From contig JAHCAI010000007.1 of NCBI GenBank assembly GCA_019634975.1, positions 1 through 64,000 of the forward strand: a stretch of DNA of 64,000 bases. The letters run 5' to 3'. Source of the stretch: Burkholderiales bacterium. Lineage in GTDB: Bacteria; Pseudomonadota; Gammaproteobacteria; Burkholderiales; SG8-41. Both the position numbers and the translations under genes were made by a program. Position 1 is the stretch's first letter. Each line of letters starts with the position of its first letter. The notes beneath the pieces were generated by a model. That model did not search any database. It saw only the letters and a list, made by a program, of their open reading frames with translations, and was not told the DNA's origin. Shown here piece by piece: positions 26,603-35,456 of this stretch.

Positions 26603-28375
26603 TTAGCGGAACTGCTTCGCGCTGTGCTTGCGGTATTTCGGCAGCAGGCGTTTCGGCTGGCGGAAGGCGTCGCGGCGGAAGGGATCGCCGAGCTCCTGCG
26701 TCAGCATCATGTTGATCACCGTCGGCTTGTTCGAGCGCACGGCGCCGCGCAGCGCATCGCCCACCTCGTCGACGTGCTCGACGGTCAAGCCCTGCGCGCC
26801 CATGGACTCCGCGACTTCGGCGAAGTTCGGGTTCTGCAGGTTGGTGCCGAGGAAGCGGTTCTCGAAGTAGTCAACCTGGTTCTTTTTCTCGGCGCCCCAC
26901 TGGCCGTTGTTGAAGACCACGGCAATCACCGGGATCTTCTCGCGCACGCAGGTCATCACTTCGTTGAGGCTCATGCCCCAGGCGCCGTCGCCGACATAGG
27001 CGATCGCCGGGCGGTCGGGACGGCCGACCTTGGCGCCCATCGCCGCCGGAAAGGCGTAGCCGCAGTTGCCGAAGCTCATTGCGGCGAGGAAGGACGGCGC
27101 CTGCTCGAAATGCAGGTAGCTGTTGGACACCGAGCACACGTTGCCGATATCGGTCGCCACCATCGCGTTTTTCGGCATCGCGCGGGCGAGTGCCGCCAGC
27201 GCCTGGCGCGGGCCGATGCGGGTCTTGGTGTTCGGCGAGGGCCATTTGTCGAGTTCCTCCGCCCAGGCCTTCTTCTCCTTCTGGATCTCGGCCAGGCGCG
27301 CCTTGTTCGGCGTCATCTTCGCCATCGCCTTGATGCGCTCGAGAAGGGCCACGGCGGCGAGTTTCGCGTCACCGCAGATGCCGACCGTGGTTTTCTTGAC
27401 CAGTCCGAGCATGCGCGAATCGGCATCGACCTGGATGATCTTGGCGTTCTTCGGCCAGTAGTCGAGGCCGTGCTGCGGCAACGTGCCGAAGGGCCCGAGG
27501 CGCGAACCCAGCGCCAGCACGACATCGGCGCGCGCGATCAGCTTCATCGCCGCCTTCGAGCCCTGGTAGCCGAGCGGGCCGCAGGACAGCGGATGGCTCG
27601 CCGGGAAGGAATCGTTGTGCAGGTAGGAGTTGACCACCGGTGCGGTCAGGTACTCCGCCAGCGCTGCGCATTCCTTGATGCCGTTCGCCATGATCACGCC
27701 GCCGCCGGAGAGGATCACCGGGAACTTGGCCTTTGCCAGCATCTTCGCCGCGGCATCCAGCGACTCCGGCCCGCCGGCGGAACGCTCCAGCTTGTGCGGC
27801 TGCGGGATCTCGTACTCGCCCTCGCCGTAGAAATAGTCGCGCGGAATGTTGACCTGCACCGGACCGCGCTCCGCCATCGCGATGTCAAAGGCGCGCCCGG
27901 TCAGTTCCGCGATGCGCAGCGGCGAGTTGACGTGCACCTGCCACTTGGTGATCTTGGAAAAGATCGGCATCTGTTCCGTTTCCTGGAAGCCGCCCAGCCC
28001 CATGGTCAGGCTGCCCGACTCCGGCGTCACGCACACCACCGGGGAATGCGCCCAGTAGGCGGCGGCGATGCCGGTCACGAAATTGGTGATGCCGGGGCCG
28101 TTCTGCGCGATGCAGACGCCGTGCTTGCCGGTGACCCGCGAGTAACCGTCGGCCATGTGCGCGGCGTTCTGCTCGTGCGCCACCGACAGGAAACGGATGC
28201 CGGCCAGCGGAAACAGGTCATGGGCATCCATGTAGGCGGAACCGACGATGCCGAATGTGTCCTTCACCCCCTGCGCCACCAGTGTTTCGACGAAGGCTTC
28301 GGACGGGGTCATCCGCAGTTTGCCGCCCGTGGCGGATGCTTTGGCCATGTTCTTGGTGTCTGCCATGGTGTTCAT
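26603..28375 (-). CDS. xsc: Sulfoacetaldehyde acetyltransferase Xsc
   Basis: Xsc is a thiamine-diphosphate enzyme that converts sulfoacetaldehyde plus phosphate to acetyl phosphate and sulfite, the desulfonating step in degradation of taurine, isethionate and similar C2 sulfonates. The 590-residue protein has the Xsc-type opening MTPSEAFVETLVAQGVKDTFGI, then HEQNAAHMADGYSRVTG (with the cofactor Glu), NIPRDYFYGEGEYEIPQP, VNSYLHNDSFPASHPL, and YVGDGAWGMSLNEVM, the ThDP/Mg motif. These stretches are far closer to Xsc than to acetolactate synthase. The start at 28375 has a strong GGAGGAAG ribosome site. A LacI-type operator overlaps its promoter. No pta gene is adjacent. Confidence 0.9.
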   Translation of the reverse strand: MNTMADTKNMAKASATGGKLRMTPSEAFVETLVAQGVKDTFGIVGSAYMDAHDLFPLAGIRFLSVAHEQNAAHMADGYSRVTGKHGVCIAQNGPGITNFVTGIAAAYWAHSPVVCVTPESGSLTMGLGGFQETEQMPIFSKITKWQVHVNSPLRIAELTGRAFDIAMAERGPVQVNIPRDYFYGEGEYEIPQPHKLERSAGGPESLDAAAKMLAKAKFPVILSGGGVIMANGIKECAALAEYLTAPVVNSYLHNDSFPASHPLSCGPLGYQGSKAAMKLIARADVVLALGSRLGPFGTLPQHGLDYWPKNAKIIQVDADSRMLGLVKKTTVGICGDAKLAAVALLERIKAMAKMTPNKARLAEIQKEKKAWAEELDKWPSPNTKTRIGPRQALAALARAMPKNAMVATDIGNVCSVSNSYLHFEQAPSFLAAMSFGNCGYAFPAAMGAKVGRPDRPAIAYVGDGAWGMSLNEVMTCVREKIPVIAVVFNNGQWGAEKKNQVDYFENRFLGTNLQNPNFAEVAESMGAQGLTVEHVDEVGDALRGAVRSNKPTVINMMLTQELGDPFRRDAFRQPKRLLPKYRKHSAKQFR

Positions 28376-28694
28376 GGGTACTTCCTCCGGAGTGAAATGT
28401 GCACGGCGCGCCGCATCGGGCGCGCCTGCATCAGCTGTTTGAATTCCTGGGTCCGCCGGCCGCAATTTCAGGCCGCTGGACCTGCATGATACGCCGACAG
28501 CGCCATGCAATGCAAACGCTTGCACAAATTTCAGCAAGCTTTTGTTTCGAATGGATTTTCACCCATCCTGACGGCTGGCGGAAGGCGGTCCAAGCCCTTG
28601 TTTTGACGGTGCTTTCAGACAGTGCTTCCGGGGCAGGCTACAATCGCGCCGATGTCGCCCGCCTCTGCCCCGTCCATCCCGGTTCCAGACTGAC
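28376..28694. other. 319-bp divergent control region between xsc and the FAD/Fe-S dehydrogenase
   Basis: Besides the xsc promoter and operator listed separately, the region has an AT-richer centre (28525-28560) and, rightward, a TACAAT box at 28639-28644 about 50 bases before the TTG start of the dehydrogenase. The best -35 for it, near 28614, is 19 bases away and weak. No coding sequence is seen. Confidence 0.5.
28486..28524 (-). promoter_or_regulatory. xsc promoter with overlapping LacI-type operator
   Basis: On the minus strand, TTGCAT (28510-28515) and TATCAT (28486-28491) are 18 bases apart and form a sigma-70 promoter about 110 bases before the xsc ATG. The plus-strand sequence TGCAAACGCTTGCA (28511-28524) is a near-perfect palindrome with a central CG, the form recognised by LacI/GntR-type repressors, and covers the -35 box. 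Binding there should block transcription. Confidence 0.7.
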
Positions 28695-31631
28695 TTGAAC
28701 GCCCCCACCGATCCCCGGCCGCTGCTGAAGGCCGATGTTTCCGCCCTCGCCGAAACCCTGGCCCGCCGCATCAGCGGCGAGGTGCGTTTCGACACCGCGG
28801 CCCGGGCAAGCTATTCCGCGGACGCCTCGAACTACCGGCAGATCCCGATCGGCGTGGTGCTCCCGCGTAGCATCGACGACATCGTCGAAGCCGTCGATGT
28901 CTGCCGCGAATTCGGCGTGCCCATCCTGCCCCGCGGCGGCGGAACCTCGCAGAACGGCCAGTGCGTCAACGTCGCCGTGGTCATCGACACCTCGAAATAC
29001 CTGAACCGGGTGCTCGAAATCGACCCGGCAGCCAAAACCGCGCGCGTCGAACCCGGTGCGGTCTGCGACACGCTGCGCGATGCCGCTGAAGAACACGAGC
29101 TGACCTTCGGCCCGGATCCGGCCACCCACAGCCGCTGCACGCTGGGCGGCATGATCGGCAACAACTCCTGCGGCGCACATTCGGTGATGGCCGGCAAGAC
29201 CGTCGACAACATCGAAACCCTGGACATCCTCACCTATGACGGCCTGCGCCTGACCGTCGGCCCGACCCCCGAAGACGAACTCGTGCGCATCATCCGCGGC
29301 GGCGGCCGCCGCGGCGAAATCTACCGCCGGCTGCGCGATCTGCGCGACAAGTACGCCGACCTGATCCGCGCGCGTTTCCCGAAAATCAAGCGCCGCGTCT
29401 CCGGCTACAACCTCGACCAGCTGCTGCCCGAGAACGACTTCAACGTCGCACGCGCGCTGGTCGGCAGCGAAGGCACCTGCGTCATCACGCTGGAGGCGAA
29501 AACCCGGCTGGTGCCCAGCCCGCAGTCGCGGGTCATCCTGGTGCTCGGTTTCCCCGACATCTACCAGGCCGGGGACGCGGTGCCGGACATCCTGCCCTTC
29601 AAGCCGATTGCGACTGAGGGCCTCGACGAACGCATCATCGGCGGACTGCGCGAGCGCGGGCTGCGCGGCGCCGACATCGCGCTGCTGCCGGCAGGCAAGG
29701 CCTGGATCATGATCGAGTTCGGCGCCGAAACCGTCGATGCCGCCAGCGCGCAGGCCCGGGCCCTGATCGATCATTACGCCGGCAAGCCCGCCGGCACCCT
29801 GCAGCCCTCGTCCTGGCTGATCACCGACCCGGCGATGTGCGAGCGCATCTGGACAATACGCGAGACCGCGGCCTCGGCCACCGCGCTGACCATCCACCCG
29901 GATGAACCCGATCCCGTTGTCGGCTGGGAAGACGCCGCCGTCGATCCGCTGCGCCTGGGCGATTACCTGCGTGAATTCCAGGCGTTGGTCGACCGCCATG
30001 GCTACCAGACCTCGCTCTACGGCCATTTCGGCGACGGCTGCATCCACGCGCGCATCACCTTCGACACGCGTTCGGCCGAAGGCATCCAGGTCTGGCGCAG
30101 CTTCCTGCGCCAGGCCGCCGAACTGGTCGTCAAGTACGGCGGCTCGCTGTCGGGCGAACACGGCGACGGCCAGGCCAAGGCCGAGTTCCTGCCGGTGATG
30201 TACGGCGAGGAACTGATGCAGGCCTTCCGTGAATTCAAGGCCATCTGGGATCCGGACAGCCGGATGAACCCGGGCAAGGTCATCGACCCCTACCGTGCCG
30301 ACGAGAACCTCAAGTACGGGCCGGATTACCGGCCGTGGCGGCCGGCGACGCAATTCGCCTTCAAGAGCCTCGAGGGCGAAGGCTTCAACCGCGCGATCGA
30401 GCGCTGCGTCGGCATGGGCAAGTGCCGCGCACATGCCGGCGGCGTGATGTGCCCCAGTTACCGCGCAACGCGCGAAGAGCGCTATTCGACCCGCGGCCGC
30501 GCGCGGCTGCTCGCAGAAATGCTGCGCGGCGAAGTCATCCGCGACGGCTGGCAGAGCGAGGAAGTCCGCGAGGCACTGGACCTCTGCCTCGCCTGCAAGG
30601 GCTGCCGCAGCGACTGTCCGACCCACACTGACATGGCCGCGTACAAGGCCGAGTTCCTGCACCACCATTACCTCGGCCGGCTGCGCCCGGTGCAGGCCTA
30701 CACCGCGGGCTGGATCAGCCGCTGGGCGCGTCTCGCTGCCGTCGCCCCGCGCTTGGTCAACCTGATGACGCATGCACCGGGGCTGTCGACCCTGCTCAAG
30801 TTCTGCGCCGGCGTCGCCCGCCAGCGCGAGATCCCCAGGTTCGCGCGGCGCACTTTCCGCCGCTGGTTCCTGCGCCGCAGGCCGGCGGCACCGGCGGCCC
30901 GGTCCCGCGGCCGTGTCATCCTCTGGGCCGACACCTTCAACAACCATTTCCACCCCGGATCCGCTGCGGCCGCCGTGGAGGTGCTCGAGGCCCTCGGCTT
31001 CACGGTCACCCTGCCCCGCCGCCAGCTGTGTTGCGGGCGGCCGCTGTACGACTTCGGCATGCTCGACACCGCGCGCAGCCACCTGCGCGAAATCCTCGAC
31101 GTGCTGGGCGACGACATCCGTGCCGGCGTGCCGGTGGTCGGCCTCGAGCCGGCCTGCCTGTCGGTGTTCCGCGATGAGCTGCCGAACTTCTTTCCTGACG
31201 ATCCCCTGGCACGGCGGCTCGCCGCCCAGGTCCACCTGTTCAGCGACTTCCTGATGGCCGTTGCCGACTGGGATGCGCCGCAACTGGGCGGCGAAGCCCT
31301 GGTGCACGGCCACTGCCACCACAAATCGGTGTTCAGCATGGCGGCCGAAATGGCGCTGCTCAAACGCCTCGGCATCCGCGCGCGCACGGTGGAAAGCGGC
31401 TGCTGCGGCATGGCAGGAGCCTTCGGCTTCAACGCCCGGCACTATGAGGTCTCGGTCAAGGCGGCGGAAGCCGCGCTGCTGCCTGCGGTGCGTGCCGCGA
31501 GCGAGAAAACGCTGATTGTCGCCGGCGGCTACAGCTGCCGCGAACAGATCGCGCAGCTGTCGGATCGCGATGCGCTGCACATTGCCGAGGTCGTCGCGCT
31601 CGCGCTTAAGCACGCCCGCACCGCGGCCTGA
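28695..31631 (+). CDS. Large FAD/Fe-S oxidoreductase (D-lactate/2-hydroxyacid dehydrogenase-like fusion)
   Basis: A 978-residue fusion. An FAD-binding domain of the VAO family (about 30-230, VPILPRGGGTSQNGQCVNVAV and TLGGMIGNNSCGAHS) and FAD-oxidase C domain (to about 540, GHFGDGCIHARI and SGEHGDGQAK) are followed by a 4Fe-4S ferredoxin domain (CVGMGKCRAHAGGVMCP about 571; CLACKGCRSDCP about 630) and two CCG domains (LCCGRPLYDFG, SGCCGMAGAFG). This is the GlcD+GlcF-like layout of YdiJ and D-2-hydroxyacid dehydrogenases. The substrate is unknown; divergent linkage to xsc suggests a sulfonated hydroxyacid or alcohol. The start is TTG; no in-frame ATG fits. The next gene follows after 9 bases. 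Confidence 0.82.
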   Translation: MNAPTDPRPLLKADVSALAETLARRISGEVRFDTAARASYSADASNYRQIPIGVVLPRSIDDIVEAVDVCREFGVPILPRGGGTSQNGQCVNVAVVIDTSKYLNRVLEIDPAAKTARVEPGAVCDTLRDAAEEHELTFGPDPATHSRCTLGGMIGNNSCGAHSVMAGKTVDNIETLDILTYDGLRLTVGPTPEDELVRIIRGGGRRGEIYRRLRDLRDKYADLIRARFPKIKRRVSGYNLDQLLPENDFNVARALVGSEGTCVITLEAKTRLVPSPQSRVILVLGFPDIYQAGDAVPDILPFKPIATEGLDERIIGGLRERGLRGADIALLPAGKAWIMIEFGAETVDAASAQARALIDHYAGKPAGTLQPSSWLITDPAMCERIWTIRETAASATALTIHPDEPDPVVGWEDAAVDPLRLGDYLREFQALVDRHGYQTSLYGHFGDGCIHARITFDTRSAEGIQVWRSFLRQAAELVVKYGGSLSGEHGDGQAKAEFLPVMYGEELMQAFREFKAIWDPDSRMNPGKVIDPYRADENLKYGPDYRPWRPATQFAFKSLEGEGFNRAIERCVGMGKCRAHAGGVMCPSYRATREERYSTRGRARLLAEMLRGEVIRDGWQSEEVREALDLCLACKGCRSDCPTHTDMAAYKAEFLHHHYLGRLRPVQAYTAGWISRWARLAAVAPRLVNLMTHAPGLSTLLKFCAGVARQREIPRFARRTFRRWFLRRRPAAPAARSRGRVILWADTFNNHFHPGSAAAAVEVLEALGFTVTLPRRQLCCGRPLYDFGMLDTARSHLREILDVLGDDIRAGVPVVGLEPACLSVFRDELPNFFPDDPLARRLAAQVHLFSDFLMAVADWDAPQLGGEALVHGHCHHKSVFSMAAEMALLKRLGIRARTVESGCCGMAGAFGFNARHYEVSVKAAEAALLPAVRAASEKTLIVAGGYSCREQIAQLSDRDALHIAEVVALALKHARTAA

Positions 31632-31640
31632 ATAGCCGCC

Positions 31641-32417
31641 GTGGCCGGCCTCGAATCCCTGTCTCCCTGGCTGATCGCGTACGTCGCGGTCGTGATCGCC
31701 GTCGCAGGCTGGATCCAGGGCGCGCTCGGCCTCGGCTTCCCGATGATCGCCACGCCGCTGATCGCCGCCGCGACCAGCATGCAGTTCGCCGTGGTGATGG
31801 TGCTGATTCCCTGCATCGCCACCGTCATCGTCAGCATCCTGCGCAGCCCCGGCTTTGCCACCATCCTGCAACGCTTCTGGTGGATCTCCATCGTCGCGCT
31901 GCTGGGCGCGGCCGCCGGCGCGAAGCTGTTCGTGATGTTCCCGGGATTCCCCTACGCGCTGCTGCTGGCCGGAGTGATCCTGTTCTACCTGAATCTGCAG
32001 CGGCTCGGCCTGTCGCAGTGGCCGGTGATGCAGCGCAACGAGAAATCCTTCGGCCTGCTGTTCGGTTTCCTCGGGGGCCTCAGCGAATCGACGGCCAACA
32101 TCGCCGCGCCGCCGCTGATCATCTATTACCTCGGCATCGGCCTGCAGCCGCTGCTGCTGGTGCCGGCAATGAACATTTCATTCTTCACCGGCAAGGCCAC
32201 GCAGCTCGCGACACTCGCGCCCAGCGGCATCGCGACCATTGAGCAATGGCTGCTGACGCTGCCGCTGGCGGTGGTCGCGACCATCGCCAGCTGGCAGGGT
32301 TCGGGAGTGCGCAGCCGCATCGACGGCCCGACCTACCGCCTGTGGATGCAGCGCATGCTGCTCGCGATGGCGCTGATCCTGCTCGTGCAGGTCGCCTGGG
32401 ACTTTCTGCAGGCGTGA
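31641..32417 (+). CDS. TSUP/TauE-family membrane exporter
   Basis: A 258-residue integral-membrane protein of the TauE/SafE (TSUP) family, with about seven or eight hydrophobic helices. The two-fold repeated pattern is visible in GWIQGALGLGFPMIATPLI and in GGLSESTANIAAPPLIIYYL. TauE-type proteins export sulfite or sulfoacetate, and Xsc makes sulfite, so the genomic pairing is functionally sensible. The start is GTG at 31641, 9 bases after the dehydrogenase, so the two form an operon. Assignment to sulfite rather than another anion is inference from context. Confidence 0.85.
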   Translation: MAGLESLSPWLIAYVAVVIAVAGWIQGALGLGFPMIATPLIAAATSMQFAVVMVLIPCIATVIVSILRSPGFATILQRFWWISIVALLGAAAGAKLFVMFPGFPYALLLAGVILFYLNLQRLGLSQWPVMQRNEKSFGLLFGFLGGLSESTANIAAPPLIIYYLGIGLQPLLLVPAMNISFFTGKATQLATLAPSGIATIEQWLLTLPLAVVATIASWQGSGVRSRIDGPTYRLWMQRMLLAMALILLVQVAWDFLQA

Positions 32418-32443
32418 AAAAAGCCGGCCCCGGGGCCGGCTTT
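32417..32443 (-). terminator. Palindromic terminator between the TSUP gene and grxD
   Basis: A perfect 24-base palindrome (32420-32443, arms AAAGCCGGCCCC and GGGGCCGGCTTT) is followed by six T on the minus strand. It would end the leftward grxD transcript, and partly the rightward operon. The stem shares AAAGCCGGC with the terminator at 26556-26581. Confidence 0.8.
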
Positions 32444-32462
32444 GCCAGCGGCGTCCCGGAGT

Positions 32463-32771
32463 TCAGCCCTGCAGCATCTTTTTCAGTTCGCCGCTCTGGA
32501 ACATCTCGGTCATGATGTCCGAGCCGCCGACGAATTCGCCATTGATGTAGAGCTGGGGGATCGTCGGCCAGTTGGCATACTGCTTGATGCCCTGGCGGAT
32601 TTCCGGATCCTCAAGCACATTGACCGTGAAGGGATTGTCGACGCCGCAGGCGCGCAGGATGTTGACGGCATTCGCCGAAAAGCCGCATTGCGGAAAATCG
32701 GGCGAGCCCTTCATGTAGAGCACGACCTTGTGGCTGGTGACCTGATTCTTGATGGTGTCCTGGACCGACAT
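32463..32771 (-). CDS. grxD: Monothiol glutaredoxin Grx4/GrxD
   Basis: GrxD is a CGFS-type glutaredoxin that carries 2Fe-2S clusters with glutathione and BolA partners. The CGFS motif is in PQCGFSANAVNIL; the GSH-binding TIPQLYING and GGSDIMTEMFQSGEL are present. The 102-residue length is normal. A GGGGGAAAC ribosome area precedes the ATG. It is followed by the palindromic terminator and probably starts a transcript of its own. Confidence 0.97.
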   Translation of the reverse strand: MSVQDTIKNQVTSHKVVLYMKGSPDFPQCGFSANAVNILRACGVDNPFTVNVLEDPEIRQGIKQYANWPTIPQLYINGEFVGGSDIMTEMFQSGELKKMLQG

Positions 32772-32814
32772 GGGGGAAACTCCTGAACTTGACTAAATCA
32801 ATCGGGTTTGAAGT

Positions 32815-33465
32815 TTAACGAGGCGGCGCAGCACGGTCAACGGGCGGGCCCTCGCCAGCCTCATCACGCAACGCCGCCAGCAACGCTTTCGGCAACAGTT
32901 GCAGACCGAACACTTCCAGCGCCGCCGATTCCATCATTTCGGCCTCCCAGCAGAAGCGGCGCTCGATGCGCTCGTACTCGCCGCGGCTGATGTCGCAATG
33001 CCGTGGATCGCTGGTGACCAGCAACTTGCGGCAGGTGTTGGGCCGGACCTCGTACACCGTGCAGGCGCCGTCCCCGCCAAGAAACACGCAGGCCTGGTCG
33101 GCTGCCGGCTGCTCGCGCCAGGTCTCCACGCTGTAGCCGCTCTGGCGCTCGAGTTTGCCGAGGTCGGGACTGCGGCCGCCGCGACGCAGGTGTTCGGCCA
33201 GCAGCAGGGCTTCCTGTGCCCAGATCTCGACCGGACCATGACAGCAATGACTGCAGCCGCGGCGGCAGCGCACGGCATCGGCGCCGGGCTGGCGGCCGTG
33301 TTCCGCGAGCAGGGCATCCATGCCGGCATGCGCCGCGCGCGCCAGCGCCAGCGGTTCATCCGCTGCGGCGGCACGAAAGCGCGCGACATGGCCCTCGTAG
33401 AGCCCGCGCAGGTACTCCATCTGCTGCAGGCGCCGCGCCGCGCGGTCATCGCCGGCTTCAGCCAT
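32815..33465 (-). CDS. YkgJ-family cysteine cluster protein
   Basis: A small cytoplasmic protein of 216 residues with the YkgJ zinc/iron-cluster pattern: CRRGCSHCCHGPVEIW, then ACVFLGGDGACTVYEVRPNTCRKLLV, and a later Cys pair around HCDISRGEYERIERRFCW. Such proteins bind a metal or Fe-S cluster and their function is mostly unknown. The start at 33465 overlaps the prmC stop codon by 8 bases, which places it in the prfA-prmC transcript. The extension of this frame upstream is within prmC and is not real. Confidence 0.85.
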   Translation of the reverse strand: MAEAGDDRAARRLQQMEYLRGLYEGHVARFRAAAADEPLALARAAHAGMDALLAEHGRQPGADAVRCRRGCSHCCHGPVEIWAQEALLLAEHLRRGGRSPDLGKLERQSGYSVETWREQPAADQACVFLGGDGACTVYEVRPNTCRKLLVTSDPRHCDISRGEYERIERRFCWEAEMMESAALEVFGLQLLPKALLAALRDEAGEGPPVDRAAPPR

Positions 33466-34297
33466 CTCCGTTCTCCGCGGTCTGCCCGCCGCTGACGCGC
33501 AGGATGCCGGCAAGATCGCGCGCCGAAAACACCCCGCGATAGCCGGCCTGCTGCAGCAGCGCCGTGCAGGCGGCGTGCTGGTCGTAGCCATGCTCGAACA
33601 TCAGCCAGCCGCCGGGCGCCAGATGCGCCGGCGCACCGGCGACGATGCGGCGGATGCCGGCAAGGCCGTCATCGCCCGCGACCAGCGCCGCGCGCGGCTC
33701 GAAGCGCAGGTCGCCCTGCGCAAGGTGGCTGTCGCCCGCAGCGATGTATGGCGGATTCGACACGATCATGTCGAAGTGCCGGCCGGCGAGCGCCGAAAAC
33801 CAGTCGCTCGCAAGCAGCGTCGTGTTGGCAGGCGCCCAGCGCCGCGCATTCGCCCGCGCGACATCCAGTGCCTCCGCCGACGCATCGACCAATGTCAGTC
33901 GCAGATCGGGGCGCTCGGCGGCCAGGGTCACCCCGATGCAGCCGCTGCCGGTGCCGAGGTCGAGCACGCATGCGCCCTGCGGCAGGCGCTGCAGCGCCAG
34001 TTCGACCAGCATTTCGGTTTCCGGGCGCGGGATCAGCACGGCGGGACTCGCCATGAACTCGCGGCCGTAGAACTCGCGTGTGCCGGTGATGTAGGCCACT
34101 GGCTCGCCGGCGACACGGCGTGCGACCTGCGCGCGCAAGGCCTGCACGTCGCCGTCAGCACAGTGTTCCTCGCCATGCGCGATCAGCCAGGCTTCGTCGC
34201 GCTGCAGCCGGTGACGCAGCAGCAGGCGCGCCTCGCTGCGGCCTATTGCTGCCTGGGCCTCGGCCAGCAGCTCTGCAAGGGTCATCGCACCGCGCAT
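33458..34297 (-). CDS. prmC: Release factor glutamine methyltransferase PrmC
   Basis: PrmC methylates the glutamine of the GGQ motif of RF1 and RF2. The 279-residue protein has the SAM-binding ACVLDLGTGSGCIGVTLA and the catalytic NPPY (VSNPPYIAAGD). The start lies 25 bases after the prfA stop codon, in an AT-rich gap containing a copy of the dispersed repeat. Linkage prfA-prmC is universal in proteobacteria, since PrmC acts on RF1. Confidence 0.96.
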   Translation of the reverse strand: MRGAMTLAELLAEAQAAIGRSEARLLLRHRLQRDEAWLIAHGEEHCADGDVQALRAQVARRVAGEPVAYITGTREFYGREFMASPAVLIPRPETEMLVELALQRLPQGACVLDLGTGSGCIGVTLAAERPDLRLTLVDASAEALDVARANARRWAPANTTLLASDWFSALAGRHFDMIVSNPPYIAAGDSHLAQGDLRFEPRAALVAGDDGLAGIRRIVAGAPAHLAPGGWLMFEHGYDQHAACTALLQQAGYRGVFSARDLAGILRVSGGQTAENGDG

Positions 34298-34301
34298 TAA
34301 A

Positions 34302-34330
34302 TTATCAATATAATCAGATACTTATGTTTT
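34302..34330 (-). repeat. AT-rich dispersed repeat, copy B (prfA-prmC gap)
   Basis: Read on the plus strand it matches the 29-base copy at 44159-44187 at 23 positions. It begins five bases upstream of the prmC start, in inverse orientation to prmC, and runs into the last codons of prfA. Confidence 0.5.
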
Positions 34331-35410
34331 TCCTTCGGCGGCAAGCTCGGCCAGCTGTGCGGCCTGGTGTTCGGCCGCCAGCGCATCGACGAGCTCGTCG
34401 AGATCACCGTCGATGATCTGGGCAATCTTGTACAGCGTCAGGTTGATGCGGTGATCGGTGACGCGTCCCTGCGGAAAATTGTAGGTGCGGATGCGCTCGG
34501 AACGGTCCCCGCTGCCGATCAGCGACTTGCGCGTCGCCGCTTCCTTCGACTGCTGCTCGCGCAGCTGCCGGTCCTTCAGCCGCGCTGCCAGCACCGCCAG
34601 CGCCCGCGCCTTGTTCTTGTGCTGGGAACGGTCGTCCTGGCATTCGACCACCAGCCCCGTCGGCAGGTGGGTCACACGGATCGCCGAATCGGTCTTGTTG
34701 ACGTGCTGGCCGCCGGCGCCGGAGGCGCGGAAGGTGTCGATGCGCAGCTCCGCCGGATTGAGCACGACCTCGGCCACTTCATCAGCCTCCGGCATCACCG
34801 CCACCGTGCACGCCGAGGTGTGGATGCGGCCCTGGGTCTCGGTCACCGGCACGCGCTGCACGCGATGGCCGCCGGATTCGAACTTGAGCCTGGAATAGGC
34901 GCCCTGGCCGGCGATGCGCGCGATGATCTCGCGGTAGCCGCCGAGGTCCGAGGCACTCTCGGAAATCACCTCGACCTGCCAGCGCTTGCGCTCGGCGTAA
35001 CGCGCGTACATGCGGAACAGCTCCGCCGCAAACAGCGCCGACTCGTCGCCGCCGGTGCCGGCGCGCACCTCGAGAAAGATGTTGCGCTCGTCGTTGGGAT
35101 CCTTCGGCAGCAGCAGCTTCTGCAGCTCGGCCTCGAAACCCTCGATGCGCGACCGGGTGTCGGCAATCTCGGCCTCGGCAAATTCGCGCATTGCCGGATC
35201 GTTCGCCATGTCTTCCGCGGTCTTCAGGTCGCCGAGGCTCGCCTGGTACTGGCGATACAGCGCCACCACCGGCTCGAGTTCGGCATGTTCCCGGGTCAGC
35301 CGGCGGTACTGGTCCATGTCCGCGGCGACATTCTCCGCGGTCAGCAGGCGGCCAACCTCCTCCAGGCGCAGGGACAGCTGTTCAAGTTTTGAGGCGATGC
35401 TGGGTTTCAT
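34322..35410 (-). CDS. prfA: Peptide chain release factor 1
   Basis: RF1 terminates translation at UAA and UAG. The GGQ peptidyl-hydrolysis motif is in [16 protein letters not shown], and the codon-recognition region contains the RF1 [21 protein letters not shown] segment. 362 residues is normal. Two adjacent ATGs at 35410 and 35413 are possible starts; the first is conventional (MKPSI). It follows hemA by about 45 bases, in the conserved hemA-prfA-prmC order. Confidence 0.97.
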   Translation of the reverse strand: MKPSIASKLEQLSLRLEEVGRLLTAENVAADMDQYRRLTREHAELEPVVALYRQYQASLGDLKTAEDMANDPAMREFAEAEIADTRSRIEGFEAELQKLLLPKDPNDERNIFLEVRAGTGGDESALFAAELFRMYARYAERKRWQVEVISESASDLGGYREIIARIAGQGAYSRLKFESGGHRVQRVPVTETQGRIHTSACTVAVMPEADEVAEVVLNPAELRIDTFRASGAGGQHVNKTDSAIRVTHLPTGLVVECQDDRSQHKNKARALAVLAARLKDRQLREQQSKEAATRKSLIGSGDRSERIRTYNFPQGRVTDHRINLTLYKIAQIIDGDLDELVDALAAEHQAAQLAELAAEGKT

Positions 35411-35456
35411 CATGAACGGCGATGCGGCCGCGCCGGCGGGACGCGGCCCGGGGCGC

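Noticed and set aside
28602..28644. TTGACG and TACAAT as a promoter for the FAD/Fe-S dehydrogenase
   Set aside because: The two boxes are 30 bases apart, too far for one sigma-70 promoter.
28638..31871. A 1077-residue reading frame on the minus strand opposite the FAD/Fe-S dehydrogenase
   Set aside because: It is opposite a gene with complete domain motifs and its translation is arginine/glycine/aspartate-biased with no recognisable domain. It is a codon-bias artefact.
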